Assembly: GCF_000426605.1 (NCBI RefSeq)
Contig: NZ_AUFR01000016.1
Span: 1-62,827 of the forward strand
Direction of reading: 5' to 3'
Origin: Propionibacterium acidifaciens DSM 21887
GTDB lineage: Bacteria > Actinomycetota > Actinomycetes > Propionibacteriales > Propionibacteriaceae
DNA length: 62,827 nucleotides
In this document: piece by piece, positions 44,321 through 56,068 of the stretch
Position numbering within the stretch: position 1 is the stretch's first letter
Layout of the letters: each line of letters begins with the position of its first letter
Translations under genes and position numbers: made by a program
The notes under the pieces: generated by a model
Seen by the model: the letters and a program-made list of their open reading frames with translations, nothing else
What the model was told of the DNA's origin: nothing
Databases searched by the model: none

Positions 44321-44364
44321 TTCCGGTCCACAGCCGTCCACAGGATGCCCACAGGGGGCTGTGG
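44308..44364 (+). repeat. Five phased CCACAG motifs (DnaA-box-like)
   Basis: CCACAG starts at 44308, 44328, 44338 and 44349, and its complement CTGTGG lies at 44359-44364. Spacing is 20, 10, 11 and 10 bp, so all copies face the same side of the helix. Three are preceded by GT, giving GTCCACAG, close to the actinobacterial DnaA box TTGTCCACA. The first copy overlaps NrdR box 2. Confidence 0.6.
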
Positions 44365-44417
44365 ACGGGGCGGGGACGACCCCGGGCGGGCCGGGGAGAC
44401 CGAAGGAGGTGGCGCCG

Positions 44418-44885
44418 ATGCACTGCCCGTACTGCCGCAACGGCGACTCCCGGGTCCTCGACTCGCGCGTGGCCGAGGACGGCGCGAGCATCCGCCGGCG
44501 CCGTCAGTGCCCGGCCTGCGGCCGGCGCTTCACGACGATCGAGCAGATGCAGCTCACGATCGTGAAGAAGTCGGGCGTCCTCGAGCCGTTCAACCGGGAC
44601 AAGGTGATCAGCGGGGTCCGCAAGGCCTGCACCGGCCGGCCCGTCACCGAGGACCAGCTGGCCAGACTCGGCCAGCAGGTCGAGGAGTCGCTGCGGGCCA
44701 GCGGCTCGGCCGAGGTCCCGTCCGAGCAGGTGGGCGTGGCGATCCTCGAGCCGCTGCGCAGGCTCGACGCCGTCGCCTATCTGCGCTTCGCCAGCGTCTA
44801 CCGGCACTTCCAGTGCATGGACGACTTCCTGGCCGAGATCGCCGTACTGCAGGACGCCGGGCACGAAGGGCCCGGCACCGGTTGA
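44418..44885 (+). CDS. nrdR: Transcriptional repressor NrdR
   Basis: A 155-residue protein. The zinc ribbon uses CPYC (3-6) and CPAC (31-34) with [17 protein letters not shown] between. The ATP-cone (about 45-135) starts [26 protein letters not shown] and contains [11 protein letters not shown] and [25 protein letters not shown]. It senses the ATP/dATP balance and represses ribonucleotide reductase genes. Ribosome site GAAGGAGGT is 6 bp before the ATG. It lies directly upstream of nrdJ and likely controls it through the boxes at 44276-44320. Confidence 0.96.
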   Translation: MHCPYCRNGDSRVLDSRVAEDGASIRRRRQCPACGRRFTTIEQMQLTIVKKSGVLEPFNRDKVISGVRKACTGRPVTEDQLARLGQQVEESLRASGSAEVPSEQVGVAILEPLRRLDAVAYLRFASVYRHFQCMDDFLAEIAVLQDAGHEGPGTG

Positions 44886-45013
44886 GCCGTCAGCACCACC
44901 CCCATCCGCCGCCGAAGAGGGTTCCCTGCGTCTTCGGGAGCAGGCCCCGGGCGGGACAACTGAACACCAACCGACCATCGGCGTCCACGACGCACAACCA
45001 CGATGCACAACGA

Positions 45014-45037
45014 GGCCCGGGCGGCACCGCCCGGGCC
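45014..45037 (+). promoter_or_regulatory. Perfect hairpin directly before the nrdJ ribosome site
   Basis: GGCCCGGGCGG and CCGCCCGGGCC are 11-bp perfect arms with a CA centre. The stem ends 2 bp before the ribosome site GGAGAGGG (45039-45046). It could end part of the nrdR transcript or shape nrdJ translation. No U-tract follows. Confidence 0.6.
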
Positions 45038-45050
45038 CGGAGAGGGAACG

Positions 45051-47960
<2,910 letters not shown>

Positions 47961-48370
47961 GCGGCGCTGCGCCGGGACGCCGGGGCCGGGCGGGGGAGCG
48001 GTCCCCAGCTCGGCCCCGGCGCCGTGTCCGGCGAGCGGGCGCGCCCGACGGGTCCCATCACCGGCGGGACCCGGTCCCCGCGGAGCGGACGCGTCGGCAT
48101 CGCCGCCATCCCCGACGGGCCCGCCGGTGACCCCGGGTCGTGGGGAGCGGACGAGCCCGGGGACGTTGGTGAAGCGGGCGAAGCGGGTGACCCGGCTCCG
48201 CGGGGGCGGGCCCGATCATCCGGTACGGAGGAGGCGCCCCGGCCCGCGGGGCGGCACCCGTCGGTCCCGGGACCGGAGCGCCGGTGCCGGTGATCCCGGA
48301 TGCGCCGGTGTCGTCACCATCCCCGACGGACTCGCCGGGGCCCGGGCCCGCGGGGCGGACGGGGCCCGGC
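47961..48370. other. Gene-free convergent gap after nrdJ, with hairpin 47979-48020
   Basis: There is no credible gene in these 410 bp; apparent frames are low complexity. GCCGGGGCCG (47979-47988) and CGGCCCCGGC (48011-48020) form a hairpin with a 22-nt loop just after nrdJ and are a likely terminator. The remainder is Gly/Pro-codon-like GC-rich sequence with short repeats of CCCCGACGG and CGCCGG. Confidence 0.55.
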
Positions 48371-49336
48371 TCACAGGCCCAGGAACTCCTTGATCGCCGG
48401 CAGTTCCCGACGCGCCTGCTCCAGACCCGCGGCGTGGCTCGCGGACAGCCGGGCCCGGTCGCGCTCGCCGTTGTCGACCGGCATGACGTCGGGGACGAAC
48501 AGGTACGCCCGGCCCGCCTCCTCGAGCGCGAAGAGCTCCTCGCGGACCGCGTTGTAGCCCTCGTGGCGGTGCAGGAGGGCGTCGACCACCGCCGGCCGCC
48601 GGCGGAAGACGGTCCGGTAGAGCAGCTCCTGGCCCCGGGTGGGGGCGGGCTTCACGTAGTCGCGCCCGCGGGTGAGCACGACGAGGAATCTGTCGAAGCC
48701 GGCCCGCTGGGCGCGGTCGAGCCCGATGCCGCCGTCGGCGCCGAGGGCGCCGTCGACGTACTCCAGCCCGTCGATCGTCACGACCGGCATGAGCCCGGGC
48801 ATCGTCGAGGAGGCCCGCACCCGCACCATGAGCTCGTCCATGGTGCCGGTGTCGGCCCGGGTGAACCAGACCTGCTCCCCGGTGTCGCAGCGGAAGGCCC
48901 CGAAGTTCGGCTGCGCCGGGTTGGCGCGGTAGGTGTCGAAGTCGAAGGGCAGCGCCTGGCCGGGACCGCCGGTGCGCTGGTAGATGTACTCGGCGTTGAA
49001 CCAGCCCTCGCCGCGCAGGAGCGTGCCGAGCCCGCCGAAGTGCGGGTCGTCGACGAGATCGACGAAGCTCGCCCTGGCCCGGGCAGGGTCGCGCGACAGA
49101 TAGTTCGCCGTGTTGCTGGAGCCCGCCGAGATGCCGGCGACCCAGTCGACGAAGACCCCTCCGACGATCAGCTCGCGGACCAGCGCGCTCGTGTAGCTCG
49201 CCCGCATGCCGCCGCCCTCGAAGACGAGTGCGGTGTCGGTCACATTGCTCGTCAGCGCGGTGCCGGCCGCGTCGCTCGTCAGCGCGTCGCCGTCCGGGGA
49301 GGCCGCGCCCGGGGCCCGTGTCAGAGGATCCGTCAC
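48371..49336 (-). CDS. Patatin-like phospholipase (YjjU-type)
   Basis: A 321-residue serine lipase. The oxyanion loop is VFEGGGMRASY (about 38-48), the nucleophile elbow GISAGSSN (Ser about 71), and the catalytic Asp is in VDGALGADGG (DGA/G, about 192). No signal peptide is present; the N-terminal ~30 residues are variable Ala/Thr/Ser. It should hydrolyse membrane phospholipid or acyl esters. GTG start 49334-49336 faces away from glpA across a 180-bp control region. Confidence 0.88.
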   Translation of the reverse strand: MTDPLTRAPGAASPDGDALTSDAAGTALTSNVTDTALVFEGGGMRASYTSALVRELIVGGVFVDWVAGISAGSSNTANYLSRDPARARASFVDLVDDPHFGGLGTLLRGEGWFNAEYIYQRTGGPGQALPFDFDTYRANPAQPNFGAFRCDTGEQVWFTRADTGTMDELMVRVRASSTMPGLMPVVTIDGLEYVDGALGADGGIGLDRAQRAGFDRFLVVLTRGRDYVKPAPTRGQELLYRTVFRRRPAVVDALLHRHEGYNAVREELFALEEAGRAYLFVPDVMPVDNGERDRARLSASHAAGLEQARRELPAIKEFLGL

Positions 49337-49516
49337 GCAGCCATTGTCCCGCGCGCGACGCCGGGCGGGCGAGCCCGTCCGTCCGACCCGCCGGGTCATA
49401 GGTGCAATTACGGACCGGGAGCGTGCACGAATGGGCGCGCGGTGCCGAGCGGGGATGGCGCGGGGCCTAACGTGAGCGGCGTACATCGTGCCAGCCGAAG
49501 CTGCTTGGAGGTTCGT
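49337..49516 (+). promoter_or_regulatory. glpABC promoter region
   Basis: TAACGT at about 49468-49473 is a likely -10 for glpA, 43 nt before the ATG with ribosome site GGAGG. Upstream there are two similar blocks, GGTGCAATTACGG (49406) and CGTGCACGAATGG (49422), about 16 bp apart, that could be regulator half-sites. Confidence 0.4.
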
Positions 49517-51172
49517 ATGGCTGACCTGACCGTCGACGTCGTCGTCATCGGTGGCGGTGCGACCGGCGCGGGCATCGCCCGCGACGCCGCGATGCGCGGC
49601 CTGTCCGTGGCGCTCGTCGACCGCGCCGACCTGGCCCAGGGCACCACCGCCCGCTACCACGGTCTGCTCCACTCCGGTGGGCGCTACGTCGTCTCCGATC
49701 CCGAGTCCGCGCGCGAGTGCGCCGAGGAGAACCGGATCGTCACCCGGATCCACGCGAACGCCGTCGAGCAGACCGGCGGCCTGTTCGTCGTGACGCCGGA
49801 CGACTCCGAGGAGTACGCCGACGGCTTCCTGGCCGCCGCGGCCCGGGCCCGCGTGCCCGCCGAGGAGATCACCGTGGCGCAGGCGCTCGCCCGCGAGCCC
49901 CGCCTCAACCCTGGCACGAAGCGCGCCTTCGCCGTCCTCGACGGCACCGTCGACGGCTGGGCGATGGTCTGGGGCGCCGCCGGGTCGGCCCGCGAGTACG
50001 GCGCGCACCTGCTGCCCTACCACGAGGTCGTCGCCGTCCACCGCGCCGACGACCGGGTCGTCGGCGTCACCGTCCGCGACGTCAAGGCCAGCGGCAGCAA
50101 GCGCATCGACTGCCGTTTCGTCATGAACGCGGGCGGCCCGTGGGCCGGTCGCATCGCCGCCATGGCCGGCTGCCACGACGTCGAGGTCGTGCCCGGCCGG
50201 GGCATCATGATCGCGATGAACCACCGCTTGGTGAACATGGTCGTCAACCGCTGCATCAAGCCGGCCGACGGCGACATCCTCGTCCCGGTGCACACGGTCG
50301 CCATCATCGGCACCACCGACGTGCGGGCCGACGACCCCGACAAGCTGGCCATCCCGCGCGCCGAGGTGCAGCAGATGCTCGACGCCGGCGAGGCGCTCGT
50401 GCCCGGCTTCCGGCAGGCCCGCGCCGTGCACGCCTGGGCCGGCGCCCGGCCGCTGGTCAAGGACACCCGCGTGGCGGCCTCCGACACGCGCCACATGAGC
50501 CGCGGCATGTCCGTGCTCGACCACGCCGAGCGCGACCACCTGGCGGGCATGCTCACCATCACCGGCGGCAAGCTCACCACCTATCGCCTCATGGCCGAGC
50601 GGATCGTCGACCTCATGTGCGAGCAGCTGGGTGAGGAGCGTCCCTGCCGCACCGCCGACGAGGCCGTCCCCGCGGCCCGCGGCGCGCGGACCTACACCGT
50701 CACCCACCGCCTGGCCGATCGCGAGCGGGACCGCCGCGACGACCAGATCATCTGCGAGTGCGAGCTCATGAGCCGCAGGATGTTCCTCGACCTGCTCGCC
50801 GACGACCCGGACGCCTGCCTCGACGACCTGCGCCGCCGTCTGCGCCTGGGCATGGGCCCCTGCCAGGGCGGCTTCTGCTCCTCGCGCGCCGCCGGGTTGC
50901 TGTGCGCCTCCGGGGCCCGCAGCTCCGTGGAGGCCACCGCCGAGCTGCGCGGCTTCCTCAAGCATCGCTGGATCGGGCTGTGGCCCATCCTGGCCGGCGC
51001 GCAGCTGCGCCAGGCCGCCCTCGACGAGTGGATCGCCCGCGGCACCCTCGACGTCGACCACGCCCCCGGCGCGGCCGATCCGGTCGAGCAGTACCCGGTG
51101 GGCACCGAGATCGACGACCGCGACCGCGCCCGTGCCGCCGCGGCCGCCCACGAGCAGGAGGTTCTGGCATGA
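49517..51172 (+). CDS. glpA: Anaerobic glycerol-3-phosphate dehydrogenase subunit A
   Basis: A 551-residue flavoprotein. The FAD motif is VVVIGGGATGAGIARDAAMRG (about 9-29), followed by LVDRADLAQGTTARYHGLLHSG, typical of GlpA. NAGGPWAGRIA and TDVRADDPDK-like segments follow. The C-terminal BFD-type [2Fe-2S] module has CECELMSRR and GMGPCQGGFC. It oxidises glycerol-3-phosphate to dihydroxyacetone phosphate as part of the GlpABC complex, passing electrons to menaquinone through GlpB and GlpC. The stop overlaps glpB by 4 bp. Confidence 0.95.
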   Translation: MADLTVDVVVIGGGATGAGIARDAAMRGLSVALVDRADLAQGTTARYHGLLHSGGRYVVSDPESARECAEENRIVTRIHANAVEQTGGLFVVTPDDSEEYADGFLAAAARARVPAEEITVAQALAREPRLNPGTKRAFAVLDGTVDGWAMVWGAAGSAREYGAHLLPYHEVVAVHRADDRVVGVTVRDVKASGSKRIDCRFVMNAGGPWAGRIAAMAGCHDVEVVPGRGIMIAMNHRLVNMVVNRCIKPADGDILVPVHTVAIIGTTDVRADDPDKLAIPRAEVQQMLDAGEALVPGFRQARAVHAWAGARPLVKDTRVAASDTRHMSRGMSVLDHAERDHLAGMLTITGGKLTTYRLMAERIVDLMCEQLGEERPCRTADEAVPAARGARTYTVTHRLADRERDRRDDQIICECELMSRRMFLDLLADDPDACLDDLRRRLRLGMGPCQGGFCSSRAAGLLCASGARSSVEATAELRGFLKHRWIGLWPILAGAQLRQAALDEWIARGTLDVDHAPGAADPVEQYPVGTEIDDRDRARAAAAAHEQEVLA

Positions 51173-52470
51173 GGGATGTCGTCGTCGTCGGCGCCGGGTT
51201 GTCCGGCCTGGTCGCCTCGCTGCGCCTGCGCCGCGCCGGCCTGCGCACCGCGCTCGTCCACATGGGCCGCGGCGGCCTGCAGCTGGGCCAGGGCACGATC
51301 GACGTGCTCGGCTACCGCCCCGCCCGCGTCGAGCGTCCGCTCGACGAGCTCGGCGCGTTCTGCGCGTCCACCGAGGACGAGGGCGGCCCCACCCACCCGT
51401 ACGCCGTTCTCGGCGCCGACGGCATCCGCGCCGGCGTCGCCTGGCTGCGCGAGCTCGTCGGCGAGTCGCTCCCCGGCGACGTCGAGACGAACACGGCGCT
51501 GCCGACCGCCCTCGGCGGCCTGCGCCCCACCGCCCTCTACCCGCCCTCCATGGCCGCCGGCGCGGTGAGCCTCGACCCGGCCGCCCCCGGCGCCCTCCAC
51601 GGCGGCAGCTCCGTCGTGGTCGTCGGCATCGACCAGCTCAAGGACTTCTCGCCCCGGCTCGTCGCCGAGAACCTCGCGGTCGTCGGGCTGCCCGACGGCG
51701 GCCTGCTCACGACCCGCTCCGCCTCGATCAGCTTCCCCGGCCGGGGCACGGAGGCCGACTCGAACGCGGTGAACATCGCCCGCGCGCTCGACCGCCCGGG
51801 GCGTCGCGGGGAGTTCATCGCGGCGCTGCGGACGGTCTCCCGTCGCGGCGAGACCGTCGCCGTGCCGAACGTTCTGGGGCTCGACCCGGCGACCTTCCGG
51901 GCCGTCGCCGATGGGCTCGACCGGCCGCTCTTCGAGATCCCGCTGCCGCCGCCCGGCGTCGCGGGCCTGCGCCTCAACGATCTGCTCACCGACCTGGCGA
52001 AGGCGGCCCGCGTCGAGCTGATCGGCGGCTCGCGCGTCACCGGCGCGCGGACCGGCGAGGGCCGGGTCCGGTCCCTGCTCGTCGGCACCGCGGGCCACGA
52101 GACGGCGCTGGAGGCCCGCGCCTTCCTGCTCGCCCCCGGCGGCTTCGAGTCCGGCGCCCTCGAGCTCGACTCCCACGGCGTCCTGCACGAGCGCATCCTC
52201 GGGCTGCCCCTGGCGGTGCCCGACGGCGAGCTCCTCAACGACGCCTGGGCCGGACGGCAGCCGATCTTCCGGGTCGGCGTCGCCGCCGACGCGGCGATGC
52301 GCGTCGTCGAGCCGTCCACCGGGCGGCCCGTCCACGAGAACCTCCACGCCGCCGGCGGCATCCTCGCCGGGGCCCAGCGCTGGGACGAGAAGTCCGGCGA
52401 GGGTATCGCTCTGGCCAGCGCGGTGCGCGCCGCCGATTCGATCATCGAGAGCCTGAAGGAGTCCGCATGA
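51169..52470 (+). CDS. glpB: Anaerobic glycerol-3-phosphate dehydrogenase subunit B
   Basis: A 433-residue FAD/FMN-binding subunit. N-terminal VVVVGAGLSGLVASLRLRRAG binds the nucleotide; GGLQLGQGTIDVLGY, SISFPGRGTEADSNA and the C-terminal HENLHAAGGILAGAQRW are GlpB features. It links GlpA to the iron-sulfur subunit GlpC on the membrane. ATGA overlaps join it to both glpA and glpC, so the three are made in fixed ratio. Confidence 0.93.
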   Translation: MRDVVVVGAGLSGLVASLRLRRAGLRTALVHMGRGGLQLGQGTIDVLGYRPARVERPLDELGAFCASTEDEGGPTHPYAVLGADGIRAGVAWLRELVGESLPGDVETNTALPTALGGLRPTALYPPSMAAGAVSLDPAAPGALHGGSSVVVVGIDQLKDFSPRLVAENLAVVGLPDGGLLTTRSASISFPGRGTEADSNAVNIARALDRPGRRGEFIAALRTVSRRGETVAVPNVLGLDPATFRAVADGLDRPLFEIPLPPPGVAGLRLNDLLTDLAKAARVELIGGSRVTGARTGEGRVRSLLVGTAGHETALEARAFLLAPGGFESGALELDSHGVLHERILGLPLAVPDGELLNDAWAGRQPIFRVGVAADAAMRVVEPSTGRPVHENLHAAGGILAGAQRWDEKSGEGIALASAVRAADSIIESLKESA

Positions 52471-53828
52471 GCACCACCGCACCCGAGCGCGAGCAGGGGC
52501 ACGGCGACCGGGCCGACGAGTCGTTCTCGGTCTGGGAGCACCTGAGGAAGGCGAGCCCCCGGCTCGACCGCAACCCGAACAGCTACGAGGCCCAGCAGCT
52601 CAACCGCCTCTCGCTCGACCAGTGCGTCAAGTGCACGATCTGCGAGACGCAGTGCCCGGTCGCCCGCGTCACCGAGATGTTCGCGGGCCCGAAGTTCGTC
52701 GGGCCGCAGGCCGAGCGCTTCCGCAACGGCGAATCGGTCGACCACACGCTCGACTACTGCTCCAGCTGCGGCATCTGCACGCTGAACTGCCCGCAGGGCG
52801 TCAAGATCGCCGAGATCAACTCCATGGCCCGCGCCGTCATGAAGCAGGACCACATGCCGCTGCGCGACCGGCTCATCACCCGGACCGCCCTCGAGGGCAA
52901 GCTGCTCACGCCCGTCGCCCCCGTCGCCAACTGGGCGCTCCGGCGCAGGCCGCTGCGCGTGGCCGTCGAGAAGGTCGTCGGCGTCCACCGCGACGCCCCG
53001 ATGCCGGTCGCCCAGAGCCAGTCGATCCGCGGCTGGCTCAGGCGCCGCTCCGGCCCCACGGCCCGCCGCCCCGGCCAGCCCGACCGCGGCCCGGTGATCT
53101 TCTTCACCGGCTGCGCCGGCACCTACTTCGAGGTCGAGACGAGCAAGAAGACCATCGAGGTCCTCGAGCACCTCGGCTACCGGGTCATCGTCCCCCGCCA
53201 GGGCTGCTGCGGGCTGGCCAGCCAGTCGAACGGCCTGTTCGACCAGGCCCGCTCCTCGGTCGTCGCGCTGGCCGCCCAGCTGTCCCGGGCGGGCCGGGAC
53301 GTTCCGGTCGTGTCGAGCTCCGGCTCGTGCGCCGGCATGCTCAAGCACGAGGCCCACGAGATCATGGGCGTCGACGACCCGAAGGTCATGGACATCGGCG
53401 CGCGCATGCGCGAGACGAGCGAGTTCCTCCTCGACCTGTACGACGCCGACGAGCTGCCCACCGACTTCGAGCGCATCGAGATGACGATCCCGTACCACGC
53501 CCCCTGCCAGGTCAAGGGCCAGGGCATGGGGATGCCGGCCGTGCGCCTCATGGAGCTCGTGCCGGGGATCACCGTGGCCGAGTCGGGCGAGAACTGCTGC
53601 GGCATCGCCGGCACCTACGGCCTGAAGAAGGAGAAGTTCGAGGTCGCCCAGGCCATCGGCCGGCCCCTGTTCGACAAGTTCAAGGCCTCCGGCGCCGAGC
53701 TCGGGGCCTGCGACACCGAGACCTGCCGCTGGCAGATCCGCAAGGGCACCGGCATGCCGATCGTCCACCCGATCCACGTGATCCACGCGGCCTACGGCCT
53801 CTCCGACATCCGCAGCCCGGAGGTCTGA
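52467..53828 (+). CDS. glpC: Anaerobic glycerol-3-phosphate dehydrogenase subunit C
   Basis: A 453-residue iron-sulfur subunit. Two [4Fe-4S] motifs appear as CVKCTICETQCPV and CSSCGICTLNCPQG (about 52-110). Two CCG domains follow (RQGCCGLASQSNG and ENCCGIAGTYGLKKEKFE, with CAGMLKHE between). It anchors GlpAB to the membrane and hands electrons to the quinone pool. It is longer than E. coli GlpC by an N-terminal ~50 residues (SVWEHLRKASPRLDRNPNSYE). Last gene of the operon. Confidence 0.95.
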   Translation: MSTTAPEREQGHGDRADESFSVWEHLRKASPRLDRNPNSYEAQQLNRLSLDQCVKCTICETQCPVARVTEMFAGPKFVGPQAERFRNGESVDHTLDYCSSCGICTLNCPQGVKIAEINSMARAVMKQDHMPLRDRLITRTALEGKLLTPVAPVANWALRRRPLRVAVEKVVGVHRDAPMPVAQSQSIRGWLRRRSGPTARRPGQPDRGPVIFFTGCAGTYFEVETSKKTIEVLEHLGYRVIVPRQGCCGLASQSNGLFDQARSSVVALAAQLSRAGRDVPVVSSSGSCAGMLKHEAHEIMGVDDPKVMDIGARMRETSEFLLDLYDADELPTDFERIEMTIPYHAPCQVKGQGMGMPAVRLMELVPGITVAESGENCCGIAGTYGLKKEKFEVAQAIGRPLFDKFKASGAELGACDTETCRWQIRKGTGMPIVHPIHVIHAAYGLSDIRSPEV

Positions 53829-53980
53829 GCCCCGGAGCCCGGTCCGTACGGTCCGATCCGCGCGGCGGCCGGCTCCCGGCCGCGTCGGAGGACCCTGCAG
53901 GCCGGGCCGGCAGCGCCCGGACTCCCGGGCCGGGGGAGGGCCCGCACCCCCTGCGCCCGGGCCCTGCGCCTCGGACGCCC

Positions 53981-54931
53981 TCAGGCGAGCGTGAGTACGT
54001 GGCGGGCCGTCTGGTCGTCGACGATGAGATCGGTCATGACCCGCGCGCGCAGTGCGGCGAGCAGCGGCCGGGCCTTGGCGCGCCCCGAGACGACGCCGAT
54101 GCGCCGCGGGATGCGCCGCAGCTGGACGGGCGTCAGCCCGGAGGCCCGGGTGTTCATCTCGATGTCGGCCCACGAGCCGTTCTCGCGCAGCAGGACGGTG
54201 CACACGTCGCCGACGACCCGGTCGCGGGCCATCGCGGCGCGGTCCTCGTCGTCGAAGTAGCCCGACTCGTAGACGTGGCTGGGCAGACCGCCGACGAGCG
54301 AGCCGACGCCGAAGACGGCCAGCGAGCACTCCCGCTGGGTGTCGCGCACGCGCATGATGGAGCGCTCGCGCCACATGGCGTCGCGGGTGCTCGCGTAGTC
54401 GAAGAAGGCCGGCACGGGGAAGAGCACGGAGTGGGCGTTGAAGGCGCCGGCGAAGCGCGAGGCGATGTTCGAGACGTAGTCGATGCCGGTCGTCGAGTCG
54501 TTCGCCGCGCCGTTGAGCTGGACGAGGGTGCAGCCCCGCACCGGCTTGGCCAGCAGGTGCGCCGCGACGGCGTCGATCGTCGTGCCCCAGGCGATGCCGA
54601 GCGTCGTGCGGTCCTCGACCGCCTCGCCGATGGCGTTGGCGGCGACCTTGGCCACCCGGTCCAGACGGGCGACGTCCGAGACCGACTCGCGCACCGAGAC
54701 CACCTGGGCGCGCACCCCGAAGCGGTTGGAGAACTCCTGCTCGACGTCGGACGAGGCGTCGCGCGGGTGGGTGAGGCTGATCCGGACGATGCCGGTGTCG
54801 CGGGCCTGCTTGAGGCTCCGGGAGACGGTCGAGCGGGAGACGCCGAGCTGGCGGGCGATCGCGTCCATCGACTCGCCCTGCACGTAGTAGAGCACTGCCG
54901 CGCGGTACATCTCGTCGTCGCGATCGGGCAC
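53981..54931 (-). CDS. SorC/DeoR-type sugar-responsive transcriptional regulator
   Basis: A 316-residue regulator. The N-terminal helix-turn-helix is ESMDAIARQLGVSRSTVSRSLKQA (about 19-42). The rest is a sugar-phosphate-binding domain of the SorC family (LGIAWGTTIDAVAAHL, LNGAANDSTTGIDYVSNIA, LAVFGVGSLVGGLPS, GDVCTVLLRENGSW). GTG 54931 was chosen because a full GGGAGGTGA ribosome site stands 8 bp upstream; GTG 54940 lies inside that site. It is convergent with glpABC and divergent from the AEC transporter. Control of glpABC, the transporter or both by glycerol or a triose phosphate is inference. Confidence 0.87.
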   Translation of the reverse strand: MPDRDDEMYRAAVLYYVQGESMDAIARQLGVSRSTVSRSLKQARDTGIVRISLTHPRDASSDVEQEFSNRFGVRAQVVSVRESVSDVARLDRVAKVAANAIGEAVEDRTTLGIAWGTTIDAVAAHLLAKPVRGCTLVQLNGAANDSTTGIDYVSNIASRFAGAFNAHSVLFPVPAFFDYASTRDAMWRERSIMRVRDTQRECSLAVFGVGSLVGGLPSHVYESGYFDDEDRAAMARDRVVGDVCTVLLRENGSWADIEMNTRASGLTPVQLRRIPRRIGVVSGRAKARPLLAALRARVMTDLIVDDQTARHVLTLA

Positions 54932-55065
54932 TCCCGTCACCTCCCGTCTGGCACCGGCCGCCGGGCGCCGGTCGGTCCGGGGCCCGGCCAAATTCTACGT
55001 TCCGGCCCGGAACGGTTCATCCCGGCTCGTCCGCCCGGGGCGGCCGGGGCGCGGGGCCCGCGGCG

Positions 55066-55071
55066 TAGGCT
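55066..55071 (+). promoter_or_regulatory. -10 element (TAGGCT), leaderless start
   Basis: TAGGCT ends 6 nt before the GTG at 55078. No ribosome site is seen, suggesting a leaderless mRNA for the AEC transporter. Confidence 0.5.
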
Positions 55072-55077
55072 CACCTC

Positions 55078-56031
55078 GTGCTCGACGTGCTGCGCGGTTT
55101 CACCACCATCTGGGTGGTGATCGGCGTGGGCGTCCTCGTGGCCCACCTCGGGCTCTTCGGGGGGGACGCCCAGCGGATGCTCAGCCGCTTCGCCTTCTTC
55201 ATCGGGCTGCCGCCGCTCATGGCCGTGACGATGTACCGGGCCGACCTGGAGCGCATCTTCAGCGTCAACGTCCTCGTCTCGATCGGCGCGATCCTCGTCT
55301 CGTCGGGCCTGTACCTGGGCTCGTGCCTCCTGCGGGCCCGCCTCGCCGGCCGCGCGCGGCCGGGCCCGAGCCATCTCATCATCGGCACCTTCTGCTCGGC
55401 CTACGTCAACGCCAACAACATGGGCGCCCCCATCGCCGCCTACGTCATGAAGGACACCAGCTGGGTGGCGCCGGTGCTCATGATCCAGGTCATCGTCCTC
55501 CAGCCGCTGGGGCTGAGCCTGCTCGACGCGGACAACGCCCGGCGCACCGGCGCCCGCACCTCGGTGCTGCGCAATCTGTCGATCCCCTTCCGCAACCCGA
55601 TGACGATCGGCGTCCTGACCGGCCTCGCCCTCAACCTGCTCGACTGGACCCCGCCGGCCCTCGTCGTCGGCACCCTCGACCTGCTCGCCGGCACCGCCGT
55701 GCCGTCCATGCTCATCGCCTTCGGCATCTCGCTGCGCCTCGGCTCGCCGCCCGGACGCGAGAACAGAGGCGAGACCGCCCTCATCTGCGTGCTCAAGCTC
55801 GTCGTCCAGCCGGTGACGGCCTGGGCGCTCGCCCTCCTCGCCGGGCTCGACCTCACGACGACCCTCGCCGTCGTCGTCATGGCGGGCCTGCCGACGGCCC
55901 AGAACGTCTTCGTCTTCAGTTCCCGCTACGACACGAACGTGTCCCTGGCGAGGGATGTCATCTTCATCACGACGGTCTGCTCGATCCCCACGATCACCGG
56001 CTACGCGGCCCTCGTCCACGCGCTGGCCTGA
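55078..56031 (+). CDS. AEC-family (auxin efflux carrier) transporter
   Basis: A 317-residue protein with about ten membrane helices in a 5+5 pattern (TIWVVIGVGVLVAHLGLF first; ITTVCSIPTITGYAALVHAL last). The crossover-type segments SAYVNANNMGAPIAAYVM (about 104-121) and AGLPTAQNVFVFSSRYD (about 271-287) are family signatures. AEC proteins export or import small organic acids. The divergent SorC-type regulator and nearby glpABC hint at a three-carbon acid, which is unproven. Leaderless promoter at 55066. Confidence 0.87.
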   Translation: MLDVLRGFTTIWVVIGVGVLVAHLGLFGGDAQRMLSRFAFFIGLPPLMAVTMYRADLERIFSVNVLVSIGAILVSSGLYLGSCLLRARLAGRARPGPSHLIIGTFCSAYVNANNMGAPIAAYVMKDTSWVAPVLMIQVIVLQPLGLSLLDADNARRTGARTSVLRNLSIPFRNPMTIGVLTGLALNLLDWTPPALVVGTLDLLAGTAVPSMLIAFGISLRLGSPPGRENRGETALICVLKLVVQPVTAWALALLAGLDLTTTLAVVVMAGLPTAQNVFVFSSRYDTNVSLARDVIFITTVCSIPTITGYAALVHALA

Positions 56032-56053
56032 GCCGGGCTCCGCGCGGGGCGCC

Positions 56054-56059
56054 TATGCT
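56054..56059 (+). promoter_or_regulatory. -10 element (TATGCT) of hrpA
   Basis: TATGCT lies 9 nt before the ATG at 56069, in line with leaderless or near-leaderless transcription. No ribosome site is present. Confidence 0.5.
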
Positions 56060-56068
56060 TGAGCCGAC

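Noticed and set aside
44308-44364. Possible chromosomal replication origin from the DnaA-box-like cluster
   Set aside because: Only about five motifs, no AT-rich unwinding region and no dnaA/dnaN neighbours; better read as a regulatory array.
44886-45050. Cobalamin riboswitch upstream of nrdJ
   Set aside because: The gap is 165 bp, dominated by one simple hairpin, and no B12-box-like core was seen.
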